64,000 bases of DNA from Nephrocerus scutellatus (lineage: Eukaryota; Arthropoda; Insecta; Diptera; Pipunculidae). A model generated the notes under the pieces. It searched no databases and was not told where the DNA came from. It worked only from the letters and a program-made list of their open reading frames with translations. The position numbers were made by a program, and so were the translations under genes. Location of the stretch: the NCBI GenBank assembly GCA_947095585.1, contig OX352761.1:78833767-78897766 (forward strand), written 5' to 3'. How positions within the stretch are numbered: position 1 is the stretch's first letter; the number at the start of each line of letters is the position of its first letter. Shown here piece after piece: positions 51,484 through 64,000 of the stretch.

Positions 51484-54471
51484 TTACTCTATGCCTTCTG
51501 CATCTTCTGCTGCTGCTGATCGCCTTATCTTTTCGATTCTTCGCAGCTCGTTTTGCACATTCGTTATGAATACACACACTTCTGTCCACTTACCCTCAGA
51601 TCTCAGCATTTCTTCTAACAGGACTTGTGGACTTGGCAGGCTGCTTCTCCATTCTCTGAAGCGTCCGCATTGGAAAATCGCATGCTCCGTATCTTCTTCC
51701 AGTTCCGGACAATCTGGGCAAAAAGGTGAGCTATCGTGTCCAAATCTATAAAGATATCTTCGATAGCCGCCATGGCCTGACAGAAACTGCGTAAATTGGT
51801 AATTGCAGTTACCGTGAGATCGGTTTGTCCAATTCTCTATATTCGGGATCAGTTTGTGGGTCCATCTTCCTTTCAAACTTATGTCCCACCTGGCTTGCCA
51901 TACAGCCATTGAGGTGGCCTTTTCTTCTTCTTTGATCATTTTGATTGATCGTTGGTCCGGATGTGATAAGGCTCTTCTATTGTAGATCCTAAGCATTTCA
52001 TCTGCGAGGATGTCTACTGGAACCATTCCTGCTATAACGAGGGCCGCATCATCGGAGATCGTTCGGAACCCGCTGATCGTCCTTAGTGCACTGAGTCTGT
52101 ATATAGACGAGAGGTTTCTTCTTATTTCTTTAGTCACCAGTGCCTCCGCCCAAACTGGGGCTGCGTACAGGAGGACTGAGCTAACTACTCTGGACATTAG
52201 GACCCTCCTTGGATATCCTGGTCCTCCGACATTTGGCAGTATCCGAGATAATGCTGCCTGCATCTGCGACGCCTTTCTGCTAGAATAGTCCACGTGTATT
52301 TTAAAACGGAGCCTATTGTCAAGCATTACTCCTAGGTATTTGACAAAATCCTTTGATCTAATAGTCTGGTTACCAACTCGTATATTTATGTATTCTATAT
52401 TTTTCCGGCTGGTAATCAGGACTGCTTCCGTTTTATGGTCGGCTAATTCTAAACCGACGGATACTAGCCATTTTTTGATTTGGCCAACTGCTTCATTCGT
52501 GGCTGACTCTATTCCATTGATTGTCTTTGACACTGTGACAACGGCGATGTCGTCAGCGAATCCAAATATTTGTACGCCTGGTGGTAATGCTAGTCTTAGA
52601 ACTCCATCGTACATTATATTCCATAGAAGGGGACCCAGCACCGATCCTTGTGGGACTCCTGCGGAGACGTTATAGTACTTTGTACCCTCATTGGTTTCGT
52701 ACCTCAACCTTCTATAACTTAAGTAGCTTGACACTATCTTCCTTATATAGTATGGTGCATCCATTCTGGCGAGTGATCTTCTTATTGAGGACCATTTTGC
52801 AGAGTTAAAGGCGTTTTTTATGTCCAGTGTCACTACTGCACAATATTCCTTTGTGCCCCACCGCCATCTTTTTCCTTCAATCGCATTCTTTGCTATATTG
52901 ACCACCGCCTTTATGGCGTCGACGGTCGAGCGCGATTTTCGAAACCCGAACTGATGATCTGACAGTGCTCCTTTATTATCCGCTATATTAAGCAATCTGT
53001 CATATATGATCCGCTCGAGTATCTTTCCCATTGTATCTAGTAGACATATTGGGCGGTACGATGATGGTTCGCCCGGTGGTTTGTTTCCCTTTGGAAGCAA
53101 TACTAAATGCTGCAGTTTCCAAGGTTCAGGGAAAACTCCTTCATCTAGACACTGTTGCATGCATGTCATGAACATGTCCGGCCTACTTCGGATGGCGGCT
53201 TTCAATGCTTTATTAGGAATGCCATCGGGTCCAGGAGCTTTGTTGTCTCGTATTCTTTTACTTGCGTTCACGAGTTCATCAACTGTTAGCCTTGGAATAC
53301 TTTCTGTGCTAATTTCTCTTATTATGTTGCACATAGTATATGGTCCTTTCGGAAATAGGTGTTCTACGATGGACCTAAGCTTTGTTGGGCATGATATTTG
53401 CGGGGTCTTACAGCCTTTTAGCTTTGCCATAACTATTTTGTATGCTGTGCCCCAGGGATTGATGTCCGCCTCGTCACATAGTCGTTTGAAGCACTTCGAC
53501 TTGCTTTCTTTGATTGCATTTTTTAAATTTCGTCTAGCTAATCTTAGCATATCAAGACGTTCTTGAATGTCTGATCCCCTTCTTGATCGCTGCACTCTAC
53601 GTCTGGCTTGTAAGCAGGCAGCTCTCAGTGCTTTTATCTGCTCATTCCACCAGTAGCAGTGTTCACCTCTCTTGCTAGGTCTTCTCCTGGGCATAGCTGC
53701 GTCGCACGCTGTAGTGATTATACTGGTAAGTTGTTGCGACAGGATCTCAGATGTTCCGCTTTCGATTAGGAAGCTTGAGTTTATGATTTCCTCAAACATT
53801 TCTTTATCAAGGAACTTGTCTTTCCATTTAGGTCCCCCTAATTTTGGGCGTTGCACGGCTTTTTTTTCTTTAATTTCCATTACAATCGCCTGGTGGTCGC
53901 TGTGCGTATAGTCTTCGCTGACGCGCCATTTTATCATCCGCAGGAGGGAACTGCTAGCGAAGGTAATATCGATGATCGATCCCCTTCCTGCTTTGCGATA
54001 CGTATTTGCTCGTCCCGTGTTAGCTATGCCTATATTTAATGAGGCGAAAGATTCTAGCAGATAATGTCCTCTGATATTAGTAAATCTGCTGCCCCAGTCT
54101 GTTGCCCAGGCATTGAAGTCTCCGCCTACAACCACTGGAGCTCTTCCTCGAGCATCGGCCGTTAAATTTTCTATCATTGCTGAGTATTCGCTCATCGTCC
54201 AGCTGGGTCTTGCGTAACAACTATAAAAGTTGATTCCATTTATTTTTGCCCGTACGAAGCCCTCCGCCTGCCCGTCTACATCTTGGAAGGCATGTCTCCC
54301 GCAAATCCATATTGCAGCTTTTTCTGTTTTGTCACATGCCCAAGCGTTGATGTCACGAGATTTGTACGGTTCGCTTATTAAAATTATGTCCGCTCTCTCG
54401 TCTTTAGCCGTCTGTGACAGGATATCCTGTGCTATCTCGCAGTGATTTAGGTTTATCTGGATAACCTTCAT
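51484..54471 (-). CDS. R1-clade LINE ORF2, copy R4
   Basis: 995 codons with the same domain layout as R1. The endonuclease keeps INLNHC, ISEPY, GGDFNAWATDWGS and SDH; the RT keeps KAPGPDGIP, GVPQGSVLGPL and FADD; the zinc motif is FCPDC...C. Residues 1-470 show many substitutions against R1 (for example SRDINAWACDKTEKAAIW). Residues 490-995 differ at only a handful of sites. All catalytic motifs are present, so it is a candidate active source. Confidence 0.9.
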   Translation of the reverse strand: MKVIQINLNHCEIAQDILSQTAKDERADIILISEPYKSRDINAWACDKTEKAAIWICGRHAFQDVDGQAEGFVRAKINGINFYSCYARPSWTMSEYSAMIENLTADARGRAPVVVGGDFNAWATDWGSRFTNIRGHYLLESFASLNIGIANTGRANTYRKAGRGSIIDITFASSSLLRMIKWRVSEDYTHSDHQAIVMEIKEKKAVQRPKLGGPKWKDKFLDKEMFEEIINSSFLIESGTSEILSQQLTSIITTACDAAMPRRRPSKRGEHCYWWNEQIKALRAACLQARRRVQRSRRGSDIQERLDMLRLARRNLKNAIKESKSKCFKRLCDEADINPWGTAYKIVMAKLKGCKTPQISCPTKLRSIVEHLFPKGPYTMCNIIREISTESIPRLTVDELVNASKRIRDNKAPGPDGIPNKALKAAIRSRPDMFMTCMQQCLDEGVFPEPWKLQHLVLLPKGNKPPGEPSSYRPICLLDTMGKILERIIYDRLLNIADNKGALSDHQFGFRKSRSTVDAIKAVVNIAKNAIEGKRWRWGTKEYCAVVTLDIKNAFNSAKWSSIRRSLARMDAPYYIRKIVSSYLSYRRLRYETNEGTKYYNVSAGVPQGSVLGPLLWNIMYDGVLRLALPPGVQIFGFADDIAVVTVSKTINGIESATNEAVGQIKKWLVSVGLELADHKTEAVLITSRKNIEYINIRVGNQTIRSKDFVKYLGVMLDNRLRFKIHVDYSSRKASQMQAALSRILPNVGGPGYPRRVLMSRVVSSVLLYAAPVWAEALVTKEIRRNLSSIYRLSALRTISGFRTISDDAALVIAGMVPVDILADEMLRIYNRRALSHPDQRSIKMIKEEEKATSMAVWQARWDISLKGRWTHKLIPNIENWTNRSHGNCNYQFTQFLSGHGGYRRYLYRFGHDSSPFCPDCPELEEDTEHAIFQCGRFREWRSSLPSPQVLLEEMLRSEGKWTEVCVFITNVQNELRRIEKIRRSAAAEDAEGIE

Positions 54472-55823
54472 ACTTTTCTGCTGGCGATAGCTCTCCTAAA
54501 GACTGGGCATTTGCTGCTGCCCGCTACATGCTTCGCATCTTCTGGGTGTTCCTTTCTACAGAACATGCACGAAGGCTCCTTTGCGCAAGACTTAGCTATG
54601 TGGCCCTCATCCCCACATCTTCTACACAACTTGGAGCGATCTTCTCCGTTTTTACACTGCTTGGCAATGTGCCCAAATTCCAGGCATTTGAAGCACTTTT
54701 TGAGGAGTGTCCGTTCGCGGATGCGACACACTACCCACCCGATTTTTATCTTCTGTACTTCCAGCAGCTTCTTTGCTTTTGCATTTGGAAGGCTGATAGT
54801 CGCCGTTTGGGTTCCACCATATGCTTTCCTCAGCGATATAAAGTCTGACGGTGTGACGCCTTCGACTCCGGCTTGGACTTCGATTGATTCACAAATGTCT
54901 TCTTTTGTGGTGATCTCATCGATGTCTTTCAGCTCGATGCTAGTGCGTTGGGTGAGGGTTCTTACGTTTGCTTGTTCGCCTAACGCCTCACTTATGACGC
55001 TTTTAAATTCCGCTGTCTTGTCACTTGTCTCCTTCAATTGAATTAAGAGGTCACCTTTTTGTGTCCTTCTGATCCTAGATACTGCTTTTCCAATTGTTTC
55101 TAGTTTTGGATCAGCCTTCACGTTGCGCAATATCTGCGCATAGGATATTTCGCCCTTCGCTTCTATGACTATGGCGTCAGGTCTTGCCTTTCTTATAATT
55201 GGCTTTTGTTTTACGGCGGACTTCTTGGCAGATGCGTCTGACTTCACTTTATTTTTAGTTTTAGCGACGACTTTTGTCCATTCGCCTTCTCCAGTTTTTT
55301 TAACATTTTTAATACCCTTTTCCTGGGTTTTTTCTTCCGTCGCTATTACCATAGGCTTACGTAAGGACTGGCGTTGCTCTTGCCTCCGCTTTGGATTCGG
55401 CGTTTCGCTGTGGATAGGCTGCTTCCTTTTTTGCTCCATTGAAGCTTTGAGCCATGGAGAGGTTTGAGATGAGGTGTGATTAACCATCTTCTCCTGAGTC
55501 TTCTTGTTATTAATGTAGATAGCCGATAACTCATAGAGGTTTTTAATGCTATCAATCGCATCCCGCATGGCTTGATGGATGGAACGTCTTTTTCCATCTT
55601 CCAACATTTCTACCAGTCCCTTGATCTGCTCTCCTAGTTTATGAAAGTCAGATTTGCCGGGGCTGGCTTCCTTTATCACCTTTCTTGTTTCCGGTGATTC
55701 GCGCCTTTGTGACGTTTGGGCCACTGGTGATCTCGCCATCTTCGAACTCCTTTTAAAAGAATTCACATTCTCCTCTCCTACAACTCCTTCTACTTCTCCT
55801 CCTCCTAAATTCTGGGAATTCAT
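54468..55823 (-). CDS. R1-clade LINE ORF1, copy R4 (open)
   Basis: 451 codons from the ATG at 55821-55823 (MNSQNLGGG), chosen because the same MNS start is shared by R3 and R5; an upstream GTG in frame is ignored. Order: Gly-rich start, basic linker, a helical block at GLVEMLEDGKRRSIHQAM, a conserved middle (ISYAQILRNVKADPKL, TQKGDLLIQLKE), then three zinc knuckles CFKCLEFGHIAKQC, CRRCGDEGHIAKSC and CMFC...H...C. Such ORF1 proteins coat the element RNA. No A AAA AAG shift site is used here; the matching place reads KQKPIIRKARPDA. The stop overlaps the ORF2 start as ATGA. Confidence 0.9.
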   Translation of the reverse strand: MNSQNLGGGEVEGVVGEENVNSFKRSSKMARSPVAQTSQRRESPETRKVIKEASPGKSDFHKLGEQIKGLVEMLEDGKRRSIHQAMRDAIDSIKNLYELSAIYINNKKTQEKMVNHTSSQTSPWLKASMEQKRKQPIHSETPNPKRRQEQRQSLRKPMVIATEEKTQEKGIKNVKKTGEGEWTKVVAKTKNKVKSDASAKKSAVKQKPIIRKARPDAIVIEAKGEISYAQILRNVKADPKLETIGKAVSRIRRTQKGDLLIQLKETSDKTAEFKSVISEALGEQANVRTLTQRTSIELKDIDEITTKEDICESIEVQAGVEGVTPSDFISLRKAYGGTQTATISLPNAKAKKLLEVQKIKIGWVVCRIRERTLLKKCFKCLEFGHIAKQCKNGEDRSKLCRRCGDEGHIAKSCAKEPSCMFCRKEHPEDAKHVAGSSKCPVFRRAIASRKV

Positions 55824-56619
<796 letters not shown>

Positions 56620-56766
56620 CCCTCCAGGGGTACTAGCATGCACGATTCGTAAACCTGAATGTTCGTACCAGGAATTACGCCTACGTACTAAACCCTCCTT
56701 ACACACTTCAACCACTCTCCCCGCGGGACTGCCATTAGGTATTACATCACGGGGCTGGTTAGCAGA

Positions 56767-59723
56767 TTACTCTATGCCTTCTGCATCTTCTGCTGCTGCT
56801 GATCGCTTTATCTTTTCGATTCTTCGCAGCTCGTTTTGCACATTCGTTATGAATACACACACTTCTGTCCACTTATCCTCAGATCTCAGCATTTCTTCTA
56901 ACAGGACTTGTGGACTTGGCAGGCTGCTTCTCAATTCTCTGAAGCGTCCGCATTGGAAAATCGCATGCTCCGTATCTTCTTCCAGTTCCGGACAATCTGG
57001 GCAAAAAGGTGAGCTATCGTGTCCAAATCGATAAAGATATCTTCGATAGCCGCCATGGCCTGACAGAAACTGCGTAAATTGGTAATTGCAGTTACCGTGA
57101 GATCGGTTTGTCCAATTCTCTATATTCGGGATCAGTTTGTGGGTCCATCTTCCTTTCAAACTTATGTCCCACCTGGCTTGCCATACAGCCATTGAGGTGG
57201 CCTTTTCTTCTTCTTTGATCATTTTGATTGATCGTTGGTCCGGATGTGATAAGGCTCTTCTATTGTAGATCCTAAGCATTTCAACTGCGAGGATGTCTAC
57301 TGGAACCATTCCTGCTATAACTAGGGCCGCATCATCGGAGATCGTTCGGAACCCGCTGATCGTCCTTAGTGCACTGAGTCTGTATATAGACGAGAGGTTT
57401 CTTCTTATTTCTTTAGTCACCAGTGCATCCGCCCAAACTGGGGCTGCGTAAAGGAGGACTGAGCTAACTACTCTGGACATTAGGACCCTCCTTGGATATC
57501 CTGGTCCTCCGACATTTGGCAGTATCCGAGATAATGCTGCCTGCATCTGCGACGCCTTTCTGCTAGAATAGTCCACGTGTATTTTAAAACGGAGCCTATT
57601 GTCGAGCATTACTCCTAGGTATTTGACAAAATCCTTTGATCTAATAGTCTGGTTACCAACTCGTATATTTATGTATTCTATATTTTTCCGGCTGGTAATC
57701 AGGACTGCTTCCGTTTTATGGTCGGCTAATTCTAAACCGACGGATACTAGCCATTTTTTGATTTGGCCAACTGCTTTATTCGTGGCTGACTCTATTCCAT
57801 TGATTGCCTTTGACACTGTGACAACGGCGATGTCGTCAGCGAATCCAAATATTTGTACGCCTGGTGGTAATGCTAGTCTTAGAACTCCATCGTACATTAT
57901 ATTCCATAGAAGGGGACCCAGCACCGATCCTTGTGGGACTCCTGCGGAGACTTTATAGTACTTTGTACCCTCATTGGTTTCGTACCTCAACCTTCTATAA
58001 CTTAAGTAGCTTGACACTATCTTCCTTATATAGTATGGTGCATCCATTCTGGCGAGTGATCTTCTTATTGAGGACCATTTTGCAGATTTAAAGGCGTTTT
58101 TTATGTCCAGTGTCACTACTGCACAATATTCCTTTGTGCCCCACCGCCATCTTTCTCCTTCAATCGCTTTCTTTGCTATATTGACCACCGCCTTTATGGC
58201 GTCGACGGTCGAGCGCGATTTTCGAAACCCGAATTGATGATCTGACAGTGCTCCTTTATTATACGCTCGAGTATCTTTCCCATTGTATCTAGTAGGCATA
58301 TTGGGCGGTACGACGATGGATCGCCCGGTGGTTTGTTTCCCTTTGGCAGCAATACTAAATGTTGCAGTTTCCAAGGTTCAGGGAAAACTCCTTCATCTAA
58401 ACACCTTTGCATGCATGCCACGAACATGTCCGGCCTGCTTCGGATGGCCGCTTTCAATGCCTTGTTAGGAATGCCATCGGGTCCAGGAGCTTTGTTGTCT
58501 CTTATTCTTTTAGTTGCGTTCACGAATTCATCAACTGTTAGCCTTGGAATACTTTCTGTGCTAGTTTCTCTAATTATGTTGCACATAGTATATGGTTCTT
58601 GCGGAAAAAGGTGTTCTACGATGGACCTAAGCATTGTTGGGCATGAAATTTGTGGGGACTTACCGCCTTTGAGCTTTGCCATAACTATTTTGTATGCTGT
58701 GCCCCAGGGGTTGATGTCAGCCTCGTCACATAATTCTTTAAAGCATTTTGACTTGCTTTCCTTAATCGCGTTTTTAAAATTTCGTCTCGCCAGTCTAAGC
58801 ATTTCAAGCCGTTCTTGAAAATCGGTTCCCCTTCTTGAACGCTGAACTCTGCGCCTGGCTTGTAGGCAGATAGCTCTCAGTGCTTTTATCTGCTCGTTCC
58901 ACCAATAGCAACGAACCCCTTTCTTGCTTGGTATTCTTCTAGGCATAGCTGCGTCGCACGCTGTGGTAATTGTACGAGCAAGTTGTTGCGACAGGATCTC
59001 AGCCGTTCCGCTTTCGGTTAGGATGCTTGTGTTTATGACCTCCTCAAACATCTCTATATCAAAGAACTTATCTTTCCATTTAGGACCCCCTACTTTTGGG
59101 GGTTGCACGGGGTTTCTTTCTTTAATTTCAATTATAATCGCCTGGTGGTCGCTGTGCGTGTATTCTTCTCTGACCCGCCATCTTATGTTTCGCAGGAGGG
59201 AGCTGCTAACATAGGTTATATCGATGATCGATCCCATTCCTGCTTTGCGATACGTATTTACACAACCGTTATTTGCTAAGCCTATCTCTAGTGTTGCGAA
59301 AGATTCTAGCAGATAACGTCCTCTATCATTCGTTAGTCTGCTGCCCCAGTCTGTTGCCCAGGCATTAAAATCTCCCCCAATAACTACTGGAGCTCTTCCA
59401 TGAGCATCGGCCGTTAAGCTCTCTAGCATTGCTGCGTACTCACTCGCCGTCCAGCTAGGTCTTGCATAACAACTGTAAAAATTGATGCCATTTATCTTTG
59501 CTCGTACGAAGCCCTCCGCCTGCCCATCTACATCTTGGAAGGCATGTCTGCCGCAAATCCATATTGCAGCGCTCTTCGTTTTATCGCAGGTCCAAACGAT
59601 GTTGTCGAGAGATTTGTACGGCTCACTGATTAACATAATGTCCGCTCTCTCGTCTTTTGCTGTCTGTATCAGGATATCCTGCGCTATCTCGCAGTGATTA
59701 AGATTTATCTGAATAATCTTCAT
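56767..59723 (-). pseudogene. R1-clade LINE ORF2, copy R5 (frameshifted)
   Basis: Endonuclease to RT start at complement 58194-59723 (reading up to TMGKILERII, then out of frame). The rest of RT and the C-terminus lie at complement 56767-58374. The 31-bp deletion near 58265 lies between two CGCT copies. RT, FADD and zinc motif sequences are otherwise intact. Confidence 0.85.
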
Positions 59724-61111
59724 ACTCTTCTGGCAGTTATAGCTCTCTTAAAGACCGGACACTTGCTGCTGCCCGCTACGTGCTTGGCCTCTTTTGGGTG
59801 TTCCTTTCTACAGAACATGCAGGAAGGCTCCTTGACGCAATTCTTTGCTATGTGGCCTTCTTCCCCACACCTCCTGCAAAGCTTGGAGCGATCTTCTCCG
59901 TTTTTGCACTGTTTGGCAAAGTGCCCAAGTTCCAAGCATTTGAAGCACTTTTTGAGGATTGCCCGTTCGCGGATGCGACAGACGACCCAGCCAATTTTAA
60001 TTTTTTTTGTATCAAGAAGCTTCTTTGCCTTCTCTTCAGGAAGACGAATTGTCGCTGTTTGGGTTCCACAGTAGGCTTTTCGCAAGGAAAGGAAGTCAGT
60101 CGGTGAAATGTTTTCTACTTCAAATTGAGACTTTATTGCGTCGCATATGTCCTCTTTTGAGGTTATTTCATCGATGTCCCTGATCTCGATACTAGTCCGT
60201 TGGGTAAGAGTCCTAACAATCGCCTGCTCGCCTAGCGCTTCGCTGAGGACACTCTTGAATTCGACGGTCTTTTCCCCTGTATCCTTAAGCTGGATGAGAA
60301 GATCGCCTTTTTGTGTTCTCCTGATCCTGGAAACTTCTTTTCCAATTAGCTCCATTTTTGGGTCCGCTTTCATGTTACGTAGAATCTGCGCATAGGACAT
60401 TTCACCCTTCGCTTGTATAACGATAGCGTCGGGTCTTATCTTTCTGACTTTTTTGATGTTTGCCTGGTGGCAGTCTCCTTGCTAATGGCGTTGGTTTTGA
60501 CCTTTTTTCCTTTGGTGACAACCCTTGTCCATTCGCCTACTCCCGTTTTCGGTGCATTTCCGTGTTTTCCCTCCGGGATTTTAGCGGTGGTCGCTGTTAC
60601 CTTATCTATGGGTTTTTGTAACGACTTTTGATTTTGATGCCTTTTTGCTTTTGGCGTCTCGCTGTCTATCGTCTGCTTCCGTTTTGGCTCAAGTGTAGCT
60701 TTTAGCCAGGGGGAAGTTTGTGAGGAGGTGTGTTTTCTAATCACCTCCTTTGCCTTTTCATCTTTAAGGCTGATAGCCGATAGCTCATAAAGCTTTTTTA
60801 TGCTATCAATTGCATCACGCATTGCTTGGTGGATAGACCGCCTTTTTCCATCTTCCAGCATGTCTACCAGTTCCCTGATTTGCTCGCTCGCTCGCTAGCT
60901 TGAGGAAATCAGAATTCTGATGTTTTGGTTTTTCGGTCGTCGTCTTCTTACTAGTTGACGGCGACACGCGTACCTCTGTGGATCCTGGCGATTTAGTTTT
61001 TTGGCCAGGTGGTGACCTTACCAATCTGGAACTCCTTTGAAAGGCGTTTACTTCGACCACCTCTTCTACTTCTCCTCCTCCTACTCCTCCTCCTAATTTC
61101 AAAGAATTCAT
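59720..61111 (-). pseudogene. R1-clade LINE ORF1, copy R5
   Basis: ATG at 61109-61111. A 7-bp expansion of GCTC units near 60890 shifts the frame after DFLKLASER. The correct frame resumes and again switches at the A-run 60448-60454 (shared with R1 and R3), after which the three zinc knuckles are open to the stop at 59720. Confidence 0.8.
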
Positions 61112-61790
61112 TTTAAATGGGTCCCCACTCAAAGCCGTTATCAGTGTTCGGGTGTGTAGTCACCTAAGGATCCCATGGTTATCTATGCAAGCAGTGAGGC
61201 CATGCAATGGGTTGACACGAGCCCTTATGGGGTCTTTTGTTCAGAGCCAGATCAGTGTTAGACAGGAATTTTCATCTGTACCTACACCACTAACTTAATA
61301 GCGACGAAACATTGAGCGTACTTTGAGTCCTGCCAGGGTTTTAACGGGACGGGGGCGCCGGTAGCATTAGCCTGAAAGCCATTTCAGCAAAATTTCACTC
61401 TCGCCTACTCAGGTAACAGAATACTACAGACGTCAGCCCAAGAGTTGACAGATCAAGATTGTGCTTCCAGTATACCATAATTAAGACCTTACTGGGCTCA
61501 GTCTTAATGCATTCGTTGAATGCCGCGCTCCCTCGTTGGCGGCGGCTTTTTCTCCGGGCGGGTTGGGAGTTATACCGCTCCTACTCGGTCGTCAGAGCCT
61601 CGGCGAGCAGATTTTTCCATGCAAGAGAGGTTGACAGTGCCTTCTTCTCCGCCGTAATCCTGGCTAGGACCCCTCACATGGTACTATCACCCGGGGCAGG
61701 TGAACCAAGGTTTGTTGACGTGGTTTTACTCCCCGGACTAGGGCCCGTGGGGTTGTCAGACCCAACACTCCACTTCAAGAGTGCCCTTGC
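61112..61790 (-). other. Full 5' leader of copy R5
   Basis: Matches the R4 leader over its whole length with scattered differences; an open plus-strand frame across it is incidental. Confidence 0.6.
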
Positions 61791-62055
<265 letters not shown>

Positions 62056-64000
62056 ATGGCTGTGCCAAAGGTGGGGAATCTTCTAAAAGATACCAGTAGA
62101 GCCCTCCAGGGGTACTAGCATGCACGATTCGTAAACCTGAATGTTCGTACCAGGAATTACGCCTACGTACTAAACCCTCCTTACACACTTCAACCACTCT
62201 CCCCGCGGGACTGCCATTAGGTATTACATCACGGGGCTGGTTAGCAGATTACTCTATGCCTTCTGCATCTTCTGCTGCTGCTGATCGCTTTATCTTTTCG
62301 ATTCTTCGCAGCTCGTTTTGCACATTCGTTATGAATACACACACTTCTGTCCACTTATCCTCAGATCTCAGCATTTCTTCTAACAGGACTTGTGGACTTG
62401 GCAGGCTGCTTCTCAATTCTCTGAAGCGTCCGCATTGGAAAATCGCATGCTCCGTATCTTCTTCCAGTTCCGGACAATCTGGGCAAAAAGGTGAGCTATC
62501 GTGTCCAAATCGATAAAGATATCTTCGATAGCCGCCATGGCCTGACAGAAACTGCGTAAATTGGTAATTGCAGTTACCGTGAGATCGGTTTGTCCAATTC
62601 TCTATATTCGGGATCAGTTTGTGGGTCCATCTTCCTTTCAAACTTATGTCCCACCTGGCTTGCCATACAGCCATTGAGGTGGCCTTTTCTTCTTCTTTGA
62701 TCATTTTGATTGATCGTTGGTCCGGATGTGATAAGGCTCTTCTATTGTAGATCCTAAGCATTTCATCTGCGAGGATGTCTACTGGAACCATTCCTGCTAT
62801 AACTAGGGCCGCATCATCGGAGATCGTTCGGAACCCGCTGATCGTCCTTAGTGCACTGAGTCTGTATATAGACGAGAGGTTTCTTCTTATTTCTTTAGTC
62901 ACCAGTGCATCCGCCCAAACTGGGGCTGCGTAAAGGAGGACTGAGCTAACTACTCTGGACATTAGGACCCTCCTTGGATATCCTGGTCCTCCGACATTTG
63001 GCAGTATCCGAGATAATGCTGCCTGCATCTGCGACGCCTTTCTGCTAGAATAGTCCACGTGTATTTTAAAACGGAGCCTATTGTCGAGCATTACTCCTAG
63101 GTATTTGACAAAATCCTTTGATCTAATAGTCTGGTTACCAACTCGTATATTTATGTATTCTATATTTTTCCGGCTGGTAATCAGGACTGCTTCCGTTTTA
63201 TGGTCGGCTAATTCTAAACCGACGGATACTAGCCATTTTTTGATTTGGCCAACTGCTTCATTCGTGGCTGACTCTATTCCATTGATTGCCTTTGACACTG
63301 TGACAACGGCGATGTCGTCAGCGAATCCAAATATTTGTACGCCTGGTGGTAATGCTAGTCTTAGAACTCCATCGTACATTATATTCCATAGAAGGGGACC
63401 CAGCACCGATCCTTGTGGGACTCCTGCGGAGACTTTATAGTACTTTGTACCCTCATTGGTTTCGTACCTCAACCTTCTATAACTTAAGTAGCTTGACACT
63501 ATCTTCCTTATATAGTATGGTGCATCCATTCTGGCGAGTGATCTTCTTATTGAGGACCATTTTGCAGATTTAAAGGCGTTTTTTATGTCCAGTGTCACTA
63601 CTGCACAATATTCCTTTGTGCCCCACCGCCATCTTTCTCCTTCAATCGCTTTCTTTGCTATATTGACCACCGCCTTTATGGCGTCGACGGTCGAGCGCGA
63701 TTTTCGAAACCCGAATTGATGATCTGACAGTGCTCCTTTATTATACGCTATATTAAGCAATCTGTCATATATGATCCGCTCGAGTATCTTTCCCATTGTA
63801 TCTAGTAGGCATATTGGGCGGTACGACGATGGATCGCCCGGTGGTTTGTTTCCCTTTGGCAGCAATACTAAATGTTGCAGTTTCCAAGGTTCAGGGAAAA
63901 CTCCTTCATCTAAACACCTTTGCATGCATGCCACGAACATGTCCGGCCTGCTTCGGATGGCCGCTTTCAATGCCTTGTTAGGAATGCCATCGGGTCCAGG
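62056..64000 (-). mobile_element. R1-clade LINE, copy R6 (cut by window end)
   Basis: Complete 3' end with poly(A); the element continues beyond the window. Sequence belongs to the R5/R2 subtype (FRELRSS, SEDKW, KIKRS near the C-terminus) but lacks the 31-bp deletion. Confidence 0.85.
62249..64000 (-). CDS. R1-clade LINE ORF2, copy R6 (partial)
   Basis: Open from the window edge to the stop at 62249, at least 573 codons from the first Met. Covers RT from before LVLLPKGNKPPGDPSSYRP through FADD and the FCPDC...C zinc motif. At the deletion site of R2/R5 it reads TTATACGCTATATTAAGC, so it represents the undeleted relative of those copies. Confidence 0.9.
   Translation of the reverse strand, partial: PGPDGIPNKALKAAIRSRPDMFVACMQRCLDEGVFPEPWKLQHLVLLPKGNKPPGDPSSYRPICLLDTMGKILERIIYDRLLNIAYNKGALSDHQFGFRKSRSTVDAIKAVVNIAKKAIEGERWRWGTKEYCAVVTLDIKNAFKSAKWSSIRRSLARMDAPYYIRKIVSSYLSYRRLRYETNEGTKYYKVSAGVPQGSVLGPLLWNIMYDGVLRLALPPGVQIFGFADDIAVVTVSKAINGIESATNEAVGQIKKWLVSVGLELADHKTEAVLITSRKNIEYINIRVGNQTIRSKDFVKYLGVMLDNRLRFKIHVDYSSRKASQMQAALSRILPNVGGPGYPRRVLMSRVVSSVLLYAAPVWADALVTKEIRRNLSSIYRLSALRTISGFRTISDDAALVIAGMVPVDILADEMLRIYNRRALSHPDQRSIKMIKEEEKATSMAVWQARWDISLKGRWTHKLIPNIENWTNRSHGNCNYQFTQFLSGHGGYRRYLYRFGHDSSPFCPDCPELEEDTEHAIFQCGRFRELRSSLPSPQVLLEEMLRSEDKWTEVCVFITNVQNELRRIEKIKRSAAAEDAEGIE

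Overview
The window looks like repeat-rich nuclear DNA of an insect, most likely a dipteran. This is inferred from element families: mariner, PIF/Harbinger with a MADF-BESS partner, Helitrons, Mag-like Ty3/gypsy, Jockey- and RTE-like LINEs, and an R1-clade LINE inserted in (AC)n repeats. I found no rRNA, tRNA, CRISPR or bacterial-type operon. Only one short piece (complement 8111-8222) looks like a possible host coding exon. Almost everything else is transposable element, much of it broken and nested.

Layout. 0.9-2.6 kb: a Mag-like Ty3/gypsy remnant on the minus strand whose gag/protease block has been flipped in place. 3.1-7.8 kb: a Jockey-like LINE (minus) cut open by two pieces of an RTE-like LINE (plus). 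8-11.2 kb: LINE fragments, two tandem-repeat arrays, and the first member of a short element family with AAATTCTCTA termini and a minisatellite core. 11.3-21.1 kb: a mariner carrying one of those short elements, a LINE fragment and a PIF/Harbinger transposon, most of this tandemly duplicated as two nearly identical 4.52 kb units (11458-15975 and 15976-20494). The right-hand Harbinger is complete, with a TAA target duplication. 21.5-23.7 kb: two nested Helitron-like elements in opposite orientation. 24-28.9 kb: minisatellite blocks, LINE and Ty3/gypsy fragments and a second mariner. 28.96-33.71 kb: a full-length LTR retrotransposon with 192-bp LTRs and a CCGTG target duplication, its pol broken. 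34.2-37.4 kb: a foldback-like element, more minisatellite and a 3 x 158 bp tandem array.

37.6-64.0 kb: six head-to-tail minus-strand copies (called R1 to R6 here) of one R1-clade LINE, separated by (GT)n/(GTGTGCGT)n tracts. On the element's sense strand these tracts read (AC)n, matching the Waldo/Mino type of target preference. ORF1 (three zinc knuckles) and ORF2 (endonuclease, reverse transcriptase, C-terminal zinc motif) overlap by ATGA. R4 (51291-56506) is the only copy with both ORFs open, a poly(A) 3' end and the full 5' leader. R1 and R3 are almost identical. R2 and R5 share an abnormal 3' junction and a 31-bp deletion. The array has therefore grown by duplication or conversion as well as by insertion.

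Limits: identities were judged by eye, family names rest on recalled motifs, and boundaries of degenerate elements are approximate to tens of bases.
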